Source: Polaribacter cellanae
Lineage (GTDB): Bacteria; Bacteroidota; Bacteroidia; Flavobacteriales; Flavobacteriaceae
NCBI RefSeq assembly: GCF_017569185.1
Contig: NZ_CP071869.1
Coordinates: 682,001 to 746,000 of the forward strand
Reading direction: 5' to 3'
Length of the DNA stretch: 64,000 bases
The translations under genes and the position numbers were made by a program. Every line of letters starts with the position of its first letter. Position 1 is the first letter of the stretch. Shown here one piece after another: positions 9,169-16,931 of this stretch. The notes under the pieces are model-generated. The model ran no database searches. It was given only the letters and a program-made list of their open reading frames with translations, and was not told the origin of the DNA.

Positions 9169-9588
9169 TTATGCGTTTGAATGTTTTCTAATTGCAGCAA
9201 CTATAGATTCTGTATTCCAACCAACTATTTCAACTGCATTCTCTTGAACTTTAGTGGAGATATTGGTTTGTCCCCAAGGTTTAATTCCTATAATAGGTTT
9301 TGGTATTGAGAAACTTTCATTTGCTATTAATATTTCTTTATTAATCCATTTACTATAGGTAGAATAGACTCCTCCCATTATTAATACGACATGACATAAT
9401 CGTAGCCGATTGTAGATAGCATCTATTAGTTCTTTGTCGGTCCCATTTGTGTGAACAGGGTCATCTTTTGGTACTGAATAATTTTTGTAATAGAAATAAC
9501 TTCTATTATCCAATAAATTACACAGACCTTCTTAAGCATCAGGATATTGCCATGAATGACTTATAAAAAGATTGTGAGTGTTTGCCAT
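9169..9588 (-). pseudogene. Thoeris ThsB-like TIR protein with in-frame stop at codon 19
   Basis: Reading from ATG at 9588 gives MANTHNLFISHSWQYPDA, then TAA at 9534-9532, then the same frame continues EGLCNLLDNRSYFYYKN and on to 9169. LFISHSW is the first strand of the TIR-like MTH538/ThsB family (PF08937), and the expected residue at the stop is probably Tyr (TAT/TAC), one base away. The rest is intact, including VVLIMGGVYSTYSKWINKEI, which holds the putative catalytic Glu. Codon 19 is the only lesion in 139 sense codons, so this is a very recent inactivation, a sequencing error or readthrough. Reinitiation at the TTG at 9513 would lack the first strand. Confidence 0.85.
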
Positions 9589-9618
9589 AATATTTTGTTT
9601 TTAAGGTTATATTTTTAG

Positions 9619-10161
9619 TTAAAAGTTCATCCAACTTTTCATCTCTTTAGATGAAAATGTACTTAATTGAATATTCAAATCTGAATCATAATAAATGTTA
9701 CTTCCTTTGGTTACAAGAGGATATACCGATAGAAATTCTTGACCTTTAAAAGTGTCATTTTCATAATCTGTAATTGGAAGAATTGCACATCTTCCTTTGT
9801 CTCCATCCATAAACCCTAATTCCCATGGCATCCATTTAGAATTGGAAGCGTTTTCTGAAGTAGCATATATTAGAGATTTGGATTGCTTCATTCTCAATCT
9901 AATCTTGTTAACAGTGTCTTTCGTTACATTGTCTCGTTGAAAATGAGGATCGATAATCCAATCCACATAAACAGAGTATCCTTTTGAAGTCAACTCTAAA
10001 TATAGACCAGCGATATACTTTTTGTCTTTAAAACTGTGAGACAAGAAAATGTCAAAATGAGTTCGATTTTTATTTTCATTCAAAGCAGAAGAAAAAGTTT
10101 TTGTTCCTTTTCTTCTTGATTCTGAAAGGTCTGATAAATAGCTTTTTGTATAAAATTTCAT
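9619..10161 (-). CDS. TIR-domain protein
   Basis: A 180-residue protein that is almost entirely a TIR domain from residue 35: FDIFLSHSFKDKKYIAGLYL (strand A/box 1), GYSVYVDW, SKSLIYATSENASNSKW and MPWELGFMDG. Glu114 in PWELG matches the catalytic glutamate of NAD-consuming bacterial TIRs. Such proteins hydrolyse NAD+ or turn it into cyclic ADP-ribose-type signals on infection. It lies between the 264-aa gene (9-base gap) and the broken TIR-like gene, in the caspase operon. NADase activity is inferred from the glutamate. Confidence 0.88.
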   Translation of the reverse strand: MKFYTKSYLSDLSESRRKGTKTFSSALNENKNRTHFDIFLSHSFKDKKYIAGLYLELTSKGYSVYVDWIIDPHFQRDNVTKDTVNKIRLRMKQSKSLIYATSENASNSKWMPWELGFMDGDKGRCAILPITDYENDTFKGQEFLSVYPLVTKGSNIYYDSDLNIQLSTFSSKEMKSWMNF

Positions 10162-10170
10162 TGTATGTAG

Positions 10171-10965
10171 TTAATCTGTTAGTAAATCTTCAATAAGTAC
10201 AGGTTTGAATAGTATTCGTGACTCCTCAACTTCTTTTGTAGAAGTTGTTTTATTTCCTCTATAGTTTTCGCTAAATACTTCTTTCTCAAATCGAATAAGA
10301 TCCATAAATACAGTAACATCGTTAGACCAATCTTTAATGAAAATATCGCCTTGTTGTTTATTTATTCCGAGATTTGTTTTTGCTCCTATTTTTACTGTAC
10401 CAGATTGAATACCTTGAATATTTCCATTTATAAATAATTCTGAAGTTTTAGAACGTGATTGAGCTATAAAAGCTTTTTTGGCTACTGTTACAGAAGTTAC
10501 GAGGAAAGTATCTTTCCATAACATTTTTTTCCCTTTAGCATTAATTTCATTCTCCAAAGCACTCAAATCATCTAGTTCTTTTTTATCACAGTCTACTGCT
10601 AGGAAATATATGGCACCTTCAGAAGTGAAATTAATTTTGATTTTAACATTACCACTTGGTAGTTTTTCACTTCCTAAGTCTACATTTGAATCAATATTAA
10701 AGTTAAAACTAACAGCATTTTTACTTGAAAACTGATAGGTGTCAGGCTTTTTTGAAAAGCTTGGTTCAGTATATTTTACGTTCAGATTTTTTAGGGATGT
10801 GACTTTTTTAAAGGTGCCGACAGGGCGTGATTTTCCAAGAAAAGATTTTCCGTTTGGAAATGTTATAATATCACCAACATTAACTTGTTCTCCCGGTAAA
10901 TAAACTCCAATTTTCCCTAATTCTTCAGCAAGTTCTTTTGAGTATTGAATTTGTAATTTTGACAT
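10171..10965 (-). CDS. Unknown protein at the head of the TIR/caspase operon (possible pore-forming effector)
   Basis: ATG at 10965 gives 264 residues; the longer frame starts at TTG. I do not recognise a family with confidence. The N terminus (ELGKIGVYLPGEQVNVGDII) has the spacing of the first strand of bacterial gasdermins (hydrophobic-Pro-x3-hydrophobic-x-x-x-hydrophobic), and the body is rich in predicted beta strands with alternating charge. Gasdermins are encoded beside caspase-like proteases, as here, but the N-terminal acylated Cys of known ones is absent. A stand-alone sensor or substrate protein is equally possible. The gene is first in the operon; promoter sequence is not obvious in the 140-base divergent gap. 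Confidence 0.6.
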   Translation of the reverse strand: MSKLQIQYSKELAEELGKIGVYLPGEQVNVGDIITFPNGKSFLGKSRPVGTFKKVTSLKNLNVKYTEPSFSKKPDTYQFSSKNAVSFNFNIDSNVDLGSEKLPSGNVKIKINFTSEGAIYFLAVDCDKKELDDLSALENEINAKGKKMLWKDTFLVTSVTVAKKAFIAQSRSKTSELFINGNIQGIQSGTVKIGAKTNLGINKQQGDIFIKDWSNDVTVFMDLIRFEKEVFSENYRGNKTTSTKEVEESRILFKPVLIEDLLTD

Positions 10966-11105
10966 AATACGCAATCATTAAATTTATATAGAACAAAATT
11001 CAAGAATTTACATTCACTATATTACCTTAATTATATTGATATTTTTATCCTTAAAAGTGATGACCTTTATAAACTACCGTCTGATTATTTTTGTAAAAAA
11101 TAATT

Positions 11106-11636
11106 ATGAAGCATAAAGTATTTATTAGTTACCATCATGAAAAAGATTTATTATATAGACAAAGATTTGAAGAATTATTTTCAAACCAATTTGATATTTT
11201 AGACTCTTACGCTGTAAAGCAAAATGAGATTGGTAATGTTGGAACTGAAGAATTTAGACGGATTATTAGAGAGAAGCATTTAAGAGAATCAACCGTTACT
11301 ATTGTATTAATAGGAGAAGCCACTTGGAGTAGAAAACATGTTGATTATGAGATTTATAATACGTTAAAAGTTACCTCAAACAATTCAAGATCTGGCTTAT
11401 TAAGAATTATTTTACCGAGCTATGATTCATACCAATCTAGAACTTATAATTCACGTACTATCCCAAAACGACTATCTCAAAATATTCAAAATCGTTATAC
11501 AAATATTCATTTTTGGTCTGAAAACCCTATTGATAACCAAAACTGGATTCATGATGCATTTTTGAAAAGAAACAAAATATTACCAAATAATACTATGCCA
11601 ATTATGAAAAATAATTGGAAAGGAAATTTTTGGTAA
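11106..11636 (+). CDS. TIR-like (MTH538/ThsB-type) protein
   Basis: A 176-residue protein opening with KHKVFISYHHEKDLLYRQRF, the box-1 strand of the PF08937 TIR-like family, with VTIVLIGEATWSRKHVDYEI carrying the likely active-site Glu. The C terminus (about 130-176) is outside the domain. It is divergent from the caspase operon, sharing a 140-base gap, so it is a third TIR-type gene in 2 kb. It may be the infection sensor or second signal producer of the same defence locus. Fold assignment is solid; function is inferred. Confidence 0.85.
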   Translation: MKHKVFISYHHEKDLLYRQRFEELFSNQFDILDSYAVKQNEIGNVGTEEFRRIIREKHLRESTVTIVLIGEATWSRKHVDYEIYNTLKVTSNNSRSGLLRIILPSYDSYQSRTYNSRTIPKRLSQNIQNRYTNIHFWSENPIDNQNWIHDAFLKRNKILPNNTMPIMKNNWKGNFW

Positions 11637-11641
11637 ATGGT

Positions 11642-12268
11642 TTAATGATAACCATTCTCAATGGCAAATTTTACTAATCCTTTTGAGTTTTTAACTCCTG
11701 TTTTTTCTATCAAGTTTCTACGATGAGTCTCTACTGTTGATGGAGCAATATTAAGTTCATCAGAGATTTTTGGTGTAGTATAGCTGTTAGCTATCAGTTT
11801 TAAAACTTCTTTTTCTCGTTTTGTGAGTTGAATTTCTCCATAAACAGTCGTATTCCTTATACTTGAAAACAGAGTTTTTGTAACTTCTTCGCCTAAATAT
11901 TCATTTCCGTTATATAATGCTTGAGTGGCTCTTACTAACTCTTCTTTACCTTTGTTTTTTAAAATATACCCATGAGCTCCTGCTTCTATAATCCTTCTAA
12001 TAAAACCTATTTCATTATGCATGGTTAGGATTAAAATTTTGACTTTTGGGTAATTACTTTTTATAAACTTAGTTAAATCAATACCGTCCATTTTTGGCAT
12101 ACTGATATCTAATACAGCAACATCGACTGCATTAGACTCTAAAAGAGGAATGACTTCTTCGCCATTATAAGCCTCTCCAACAATAGCGATTCCTTCTTCA
12201 TTTTCTAATAAAGAATGTAAGCCTTCAACGACAATTTCATGATCATCGGCAATAATAATATTAATCAT
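11642..12268 (-). CDS. NarL/LuxR-family response regulator
   Basis: A 208-residue protein. The receiver domain (1-120) has the acidic pocket ADD at 7-9, phosphoacceptor Asp54 (VAVLDISMPKMDG) and Lys in ILKNKG. The C-terminal LuxR HTH (145-205) reads LTKREKEVLKLIANSYTTPK, then APSTVETHRRNLIEKTGV. Its start codon overlaps the kinase stop by 8 bases, so the two are translationally coupled and form a cognate pair. The regulon is not visible from sequence. Confidence 0.95.
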   Translation of the reverse strand: MINIIIADDHEIVVEGLHSLLENEEGIAIVGEAYNGEEVIPLLESNAVDVAVLDISMPKMDGIDLTKFIKSNYPKVKILILTMHNEIGFIRRIIEAGAHGYILKNKGKEELVRATQALYNGNEYLGEEVTKTLFSSIRNTTVYGEIQLTKREKEVLKLIANSYTTPKISDELNIAPSTVETHRRNLIEKTGVKNSKGLVKFAIENGYH

Positions 12269-14384
12269 TTTGTTTCTTATTTTTTAAAGGTATATCAACG
12301 GTTATTGTGGTTCCTTTTCTTAATGTGGAATCTATTTTTAATTCTCCATTAAGTCCATCTATTCTTGCTTCAATATTTTTTAATCCCATTCCTAATTTTG
12401 CCTCAGATGTTTCAAAACCTATACCATTATCTTCTACAATAATATTCAATCCATTTTTGCCTTTTAATAGCTGAATCGTAATTTCTGAAGCTTTGGCATG
12501 CTTTAAAATATTGCTAATTAATTCTTGTATCACCCTATAAATACTGATTTCTAATTCCAGAGGTAATCTATCATTTAATCCATGACTTACAAACTCTACC
12601 TCCAATTGTTTACTTTCTTCTAAGGTATCTTTTAAATCTTCTAAAGCAGCTGTTAACCCAAATTTAGTTAATACACCAGAAGCCATATCTTGAGAAATTT
12701 TTCGAACTTCTTCACAAGCTTCATCAAGTAGCTTATTTGCCTTTTTGTATAGTTTTGTATTGGTATCTTTTAAATTGTCAATACTTGTTTCTACAGATTT
12801 AAAATGATTCTTGACCATCGCTAACATACTTCCTAATCGGTCGTGTAAATCTCTAGCAATACGTTTCCTTTCTTCTTCTTGCCCAATCATCATTGCATTC
12901 ATTGATTTCAACTCCTGCCTTTTTAGTAATTCTTCAACTTTTTGAGATTCAATCAAACTATTTTGTTCTGCCAATTTTGCCAATTGTTTATGGCGTTTAA
13001 CTTTGATAATGGCAAAAAATAATAACGAAACTAAGATTAAACCGATTAATAAGCTATAAATTAAAATTGTTTTACGCCTATTCTCAACTACTTTTTTTTC
13101 AAGGGTTATTTGCGATATTTCTTTATCTTTTTCAAGCAGTTCAACTTGTTTTTGTTTTTCTTCATAATCCATTTTCAGATTTATTGCTCCCTTATAATCG
13201 TTTTCTAAACTATCTCTTAATTTCAAATAAGATTCATTATAATGTATTGCTAGAGGATAATTTTTCAACTTAGAGTAAACATCAGATAGATTATTTAATG
13301 TACCCATTCTTTCAAATCTTTGGCTAGATATTTCAGCTTCACCTAATGCTTTTTTGTAAAAAGTAGATGCTTGATTATAATCATGTTTTTGAAAATAGAT
13401 ATGAGCTATATTATTATAAATACTAGCGTCTTTTTCAATTTCCAGAGCTTCTTTATAACTAGATAAAGCTAAATTTAATAATCCTTTTTGATGGTATATG
13501 GTTCCTAGATTGTTATAGGTGCTGTAGTCTTTTTCCTTTAAACTTAATCTTTTTTTTAATTCAATAGATTGATTGTAATATTTTAATGCTTTTTCATATT
13601 CTTTTAATGAAAAAAATGAAAGTCCAATATTGTTGTAGGTTTTTGAAAGTTCATATTGATCGTTTATATCTTCAAAAATGATTTCGCTTTTCGTTAAATA
13701 ATTGAGTGCCATTTTATAGTTTTGAAGGTCAATTTGAAAAACACCAATATTTTGGAGTGTAAGTGCTATTGCTTCTTTATTTCCGCTTTTCTCCTTTATA
13801 TTCAAGCTTTTTAGGAAATATTGCATTGCTTGCTTATAGTTTCCAAGACGACGATATAAATCCCCTATATTATTTGAGGTAATGGCAACAATGTTTGTTT
13901 TTTTGAGTAATTCAAACTTTTCTTCTGCTTTAAGTGTATGTGCTAAAGCTTTTGAAAACTCTCCTTTTTCAGTATAAATAAGCCCTAACTGATTATAGGC
14001 TCGAGCAATTCCATAATCATTGTTTCTTTTTATTTCTTCCTTAAGGATTTTTAAATATAGCTCTTCCGCTTCTTTAATGTTTTTTTGATATATAGCAATT
14101 GCACCTAAACGATTAAGACAGGTAAGTGTTCCGTCCAAATAGGAAAGGGAATCACTCATAGCTTTAGCATTACTTGCATATATGGAAGCCTTTTTTGAAT
14201 CTGCTTTTCTATACTCCCAAGCAAGCTCATTTAATGTTTTAATCTTTATTGTATCCTTCTGAGTGTTTAAAACCAATAATAAGCTATCTATTACAGTCAT
14301 GTTTTGCCCAAATATGTGAACTGAAAAAAATAAATAGAATATGAATGTCATTTGGAAAGAACTCATTTTGAATAGATTTTTCAT
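12261..14384 (-). CDS. TPR-sensor histidine kinase (HisKA_3 type)
   Basis: A 707-residue protein. A signal-peptide-like helix at the N terminus (MTFIFYLFFSVHIFGQN) precedes about eight tetratricopeptide repeats (residues 40-400, such as AIALTLQNIGVFQIDLQNYK), presumably periplasmic. A transmembrane helix (TILIYSLLIGLILVSLLFFA) lies near 440. The HisKA_3 motif RIARDLHDRLGSML has its phosphorylated His near 513, and the HATPase domain ends the protein (VEDNGIGFET, GMGLKNIEARI). This TPR-NarX-like architecture is typical of Bacteroidota. The ligand is unknown. A terminator-like hairpin immediately precedes the start. Confidence 0.93.
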   Translation of the reverse strand: MKNLFKMSSFQMTFIFYLFFSVHIFGQNMTVIDSLLLVLNTQKDTIKIKTLNELAWEYRKADSKKASIYASNAKAMSDSLSYLDGTLTCLNRLGAIAIYQKNIKEAEELYLKILKEEIKRNNDYGIARAYNQLGLIYTEKGEFSKALAHTLKAEEKFELLKKTNIVAITSNNIGDLYRRLGNYKQAMQYFLKSLNIKEKSGNKEAIALTLQNIGVFQIDLQNYKMALNYLTKSEIIFEDINDQYELSKTYNNIGLSFFSLKEYEKALKYYNQSIELKKRLSLKEKDYSTYNNLGTIYHQKGLLNLALSSYKEALEIEKDASIYNNIAHIYFQKHDYNQASTFYKKALGEAEISSQRFERMGTLNNLSDVYSKLKNYPLAIHYNESYLKLRDSLENDYKGAINLKMDYEEKQKQVELLEKDKEISQITLEKKVVENRRKTILIYSLLIGLILVSLLFFAIIKVKRHKQLAKLAEQNSLIESQKVEELLKRQELKSMNAMMIGQEEERKRIARDLHDRLGSMLAMVKNHFKSVETSIDNLKDTNTKLYKKANKLLDEACEEVRKISQDMASGVLTKFGLTAALEDLKDTLEESKQLEVEFVSHGLNDRLPLELEISIYRVIQELISNILKHAKASEITIQLLKGKNGLNIIVEDNGIGFETSEAKLGMGLKNIEARIDGLNGELKIDSTLRKGTTITVDIPLKNKKQND

Positions 14385-14390
14385 AAAAAA

Positions 14391-14420
14391 GGCTTTATTT
14401 TCCGTAAAGATAATAAAGCC
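14391..14420 (-). terminator. Hairpin terminator between the 57-aa gene and the kinase
   Basis: Arms GGCTTTATT (14391-14399) and AATAAAGCC (14412-14420) pair perfectly. On the minus strand the hairpin is followed by six T's and then at once by the kinase ATG at 14384. It should end the small gene's transcript or attenuate entry into the kinase. The loop holds TATCTTTA, close to a TAnnTTTG promoter element. Confidence 0.65.
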
Positions 14421-14451
14421 AGAACTTTGCTATGTTGATATAGAAATAATA

Positions 14452-14625
14452 CTAGCTCTTCTTTTTCGGATTCTTTTCTTTATCTCCTCCTGGTTTAATT
14501 ACTTCTCCAGACGAATTTGGAGTTCCTGTAGGCTCTTTAGGCTTTTCTGTAGTAGTGTTCTCTGTTTCATTGTTGCTTGTGATTTCTTCGTTCTTTTCTA
14601 ATTGTTCATTGTACTCTTTTTTCAT
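14452..14625 (-). CDS. Small hydrophilic 57-aa protein of unknown function
   Basis: Frame of 57 residues from ATG 14625. It is highly charged and low in complexity: many Glu/Lys/Asn/Thr, then EPTGTPNSSGEVIKPGG and a basic tail ending KKKS. There is no Cys, no signal peptide and no known domain. A 7/8 match to TAnnTTTG (CATCTTTG) lies about 40 bases upstream, and a clean terminator hairpin follows, which supports a real short transcript. It could be a small secreted or partner peptide of the two-component system. Confidence 0.5.
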   Translation of the reverse strand: MKKEYNEQLEKNEEITSNNETENTTTEKPKEPTGTPNSSGEVIKPGGDKEKNPKKKS

Positions 14626-14792
14626 GGTGTATGATTTTAAAATTAATATTACAAAGATGGAAGATTACTTGAAAACAAATTTCATCAAAAATCATTGTTT
14701 ATATATCCTCAATTTTGAGGATGTGCATATACTCGTTTTTATGTAGATGCAATATTAAACCTTGACATAATTTTACTTTAAAATTTTATAGA

Positions 14793-15197
14793 ATGGTAAA
14801 GTTTAAAGTGATCAAACAAAAAGAAAGAGTTTTTTTAATTAGAATATCAATTCCAATTAAAAAAGGATCTATAAAGATTCACTTAATTTTAAATGATGAT
14901 TTGGACATACCGCATAAACATCCTTGGAATTTCAAGAGCTTTTTGGTTTTTGGGGCATATAAAGAATGGGTTGATGGTATACAATATAAACACAAACCAT
15001 TTTCTATAATTAATAGAAATGTGAATCAAAAGCATCAAGTGATTTTATATAGGTTCGCTGGGAAAAAAATACCTTGTATTACTATAGGTATGTACACAAA
15101 AAAAATCCAGCCTTGGTGCGAAAAAAGTAATCTTTGCGATCACTGTTTACCTTTAGGTCAATGCATTGATAAAAAATACTGGCAATCCATTAAATAA
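14793..15197 (+). CDS. Cupin-like protein with HxHPW metal-site motif
   Basis: A 134-residue protein. The segment DIPHKHPWNFKSFLVFGAYKEW resembles the first metal-binding motif of small cupins (HxHPW...G.Y.E), and later conserved His are seen at NQKHQVILYR. The C terminus has a Cys cluster (WCEKSNLCDHCLPLGQC) that could bind metal. Substrate unknown. It begins a run of four same-strand genes with gaps of 8, 7 and 78 bases. Confidence 0.6.
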   Translation: MVKFKVIKQKERVFLIRISIPIKKGSIKIHLILNDDLDIPHKHPWNFKSFLVFGAYKEWVDGIQYKHKPFSIINRNVNQKHQVILYRFAGKKIPCITIGMYTKKIQPWCEKSNLCDHCLPLGQCIDKKYWQSIK

Positions 15198-15205
15198 CAA
15201 GAATT

Positions 15206-16189
15206 ATGAAAAAATGTTTTGTTGTAATTCCTTTTAAAGATCATTTTGATACATATTATAATAAAATAATCAAACCCGCTTTAAGTGATTTAGATATTGA
15301 AGCGATAAGAGGAGATGAAATTTATAGTAATAAACCTATAATTAACGATATTATTGAACAGATAATAACATCGGATTATATTATTGCTGACGTTAGCAAT
15401 AAAAGTCCTAATGTTAATTATGAATTAGGCCTAGCACATGCTCTATGTAAACAAGTAATAATTTTATCACAAAATTCTGAAGATATTCCTTTTGATTATA
15501 GACATATTAGAGCAATAATATATAAAACAGATGAAGTAAAATGGGCTGAATCGCTTAGTAATAATATAAAAAAAACAATTAAAAATATTGACGAAGGTGG
15601 CTATAAATTATCTTCAATTGATACACTTAACAATTTTTATAAAAATATATTTACAGATAAATTTTTTGGATTACAAAACATCTTTACTACAAGACAAGCT
15701 ATGAATATGTTTTTAACCCCATATTGGGATAAAAAATTGACACAATTAGATATTGTAGCTTTTGGTTTAAAATCTTTTAGAGATTCAAAATCTCAAGCAA
15801 TATATCAACAGCTTCAAAATGGTTTAAACATTCGTATTTTATCACCAAACCCTTTGTCAAAATTTCTTCAAGCAAGAGAAAAAGAAGAAAAATTAATTGA
15901 AGGTAGTATAAAAAAAACGATTCAAGATTTACAAGATTGGAGCATTAAAATGAATAATAATAAAAGTTTAGCTAAAAATATTATTCTTAAATTTTACGAT
16001 TCAACACCTCTTGACTTTTATTGGAGACAAGACGATAATCTATTTATAGGCCCATATTTATATGGAATAGGAAGCCAACAAACCATAACATTTCATTTTA
16101 AAGTTAATTCAATTGTAGGGAATTTTTATACCAAATATTTTGAAGAAATATGGAATAATACAAAGTTTACAAGTCAAATAATAAATTAA
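15206..16189 (+). CDS. Nucleoside 2-deoxyribosyltransferase/TIR-like protein with C-terminal domain
   Basis: A 327-residue protein. Residues 1-115 (CFVVIPFKDHFDTYYNKII, SDYIIADVSNKSPNVNYELG) match the stand-alone nucleoside 2-deoxyribosyltransferase/TIR-related fold, with Glu in NYELG as the likely catalytic residue. The C-terminal half (about 165-325: NGLNIRILSPNPLSKFL, DNLFIGPYLYG) is a second domain seen in bacterial proteins that pair signal-sensing and nucleotide-modifying modules. Function is unproven; N-glycosidic bond cleavage of a nucleotide is the best guess. It sits eight bases after the cupin gene and seven before the HD gene. Confidence 0.7.
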   Translation: MKKCFVVIPFKDHFDTYYNKIIKPALSDLDIEAIRGDEIYSNKPIINDIIEQIITSDYIIADVSNKSPNVNYELGLAHALCKQVIILSQNSEDIPFDYRHIRAIIYKTDEVKWAESLSNNIKKTIKNIDEGGYKLSSIDTLNNFYKNIFTDKFFGLQNIFTTRQAMNMFLTPYWDKKLTQLDIVAFGLKSFRDSKSQAIYQQLQNGLNIRILSPNPLSKFLQAREKEEKLIEGSIKKTIQDLQDWSIKMNNNKSLAKNIILKFYDSTPLDFYWRQDDNLFIGPYLYGIGSQQTITFHFKVNSIVGNFYTKYFEEIWNNTKFTSQIIN

Positions 16190-16196
16190 AAAAGTA

Positions 16197-16853
16197 ATGA
16201 AAGTAATCCAAGAAACAATAAAATTTGTCAAAGAAAAATTAAAAGATGATTCATCAGGTCACGATTGGTGGCATATTTATCGAGTTTGGAAAACCTCCAA
16301 GAATATAGCTAATAATTATAAAAATTGTGACCAATATGTTATCGAATTGAGCGCTTTATTACACGATATTGCCGATTGGAAAGACAATGATGGAGATTTC
16401 TCAATTGGCGCTAAAGTATCTAGAGAGTGGCTTTCTAATTTTGATTCTTTAAATGAAGAACAAATAGACCATATTTGTTTTATAGTAGAAAATATTTCTT
16501 TTAAAGGAGCTAATGCAGATAAACCAGTTTTAACTTTAGAAGGTCAAATAGTTCAAGATGCTGATAGACTTGACGCAATGGGAGCAATGGGAGTTGCGAG
16601 AACTTTTGCATACGGAGGGCATAAAGGTCAATTAATTTATCATCCTGAAATACCACCAATAAATCATATTAATGAGACTTCTTACGTGAAAAATAATAAG
16701 CCATCAACTTCAGTAAATCATTTTTATGAAAAATTACTTCTTTTAAAAGACAGACTAAATACTGAATATGGTAAGAAGCTAGCTCATGATAGGCATATTT
16801 TTATGCAAGACTTTCTTAATCAATTTTATAAAGAATGGGAAGGAGAGAAATAA
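16197..16853 (+). CDS. HD-domain phosphohydrolase (YedJ-like)
   Basis: A 218-residue metal-dependent phosphohydrolase: first His in GHDWWHIYRVW, HD pair in ALLHDIADWKD, and the second-metal region QDADRLDAMGAMGVARTF, all in the order of the YedJ/UPF HD family. The substrate in this family is not firmly known (nucleotides are suspected). It follows the deoxyribosyltransferase-like gene by seven bases, so the two probably act in the same nucleotide or base metabolism step. Confidence 0.88.
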   Translation: MKVIQETIKFVKEKLKDDSSGHDWWHIYRVWKTSKNIANNYKNCDQYVIELSALLHDIADWKDNDGDFSIGAKVSREWLSNFDSLNEEQIDHICFIVENISFKGANADKPVLTLEGQIVQDADRLDAMGAMGVARTFAYGGHKGQLIYHPEIPPINHINETSYVKNNKPSTSVNHFYEKLLLLKDRLNTEYGKKLAHDRHIFMQDFLNQFYKEWEGEK

Positions 16854-16869
16854 CCTTTCAAAACAAAAC

Positions 16870-16914
16870 TACCCATTTGAGTAAAGGATAAGAACCAATT
16901 GCTTCCTATTTTTG
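16870..16914 (+). promoter_or_regulatory. Promoter with TACCC-N4-GAGTA box upstream of the E1-like gene
   Basis: TATTTTTG at 16907-16914 is a perfect TAnnTTTG element. A box TACCCATTTGAGTA at 16870-16883 is centred 30.5 bases before that element, at about -40 from a predicted start site. A similar box has the same spacing upstream of the acyltransferase gene (18548-18592). Confidence 0.6.
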
Positions 16915-16931
16915 CTGTAAATCTTATTATA

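Noticed and set aside
16899..16931. TTG start extending the E1-like protein by 11 residues
   Set aside because: The extension overlaps the TATTTTTG promoter element; ATG at 16932 is preferred.
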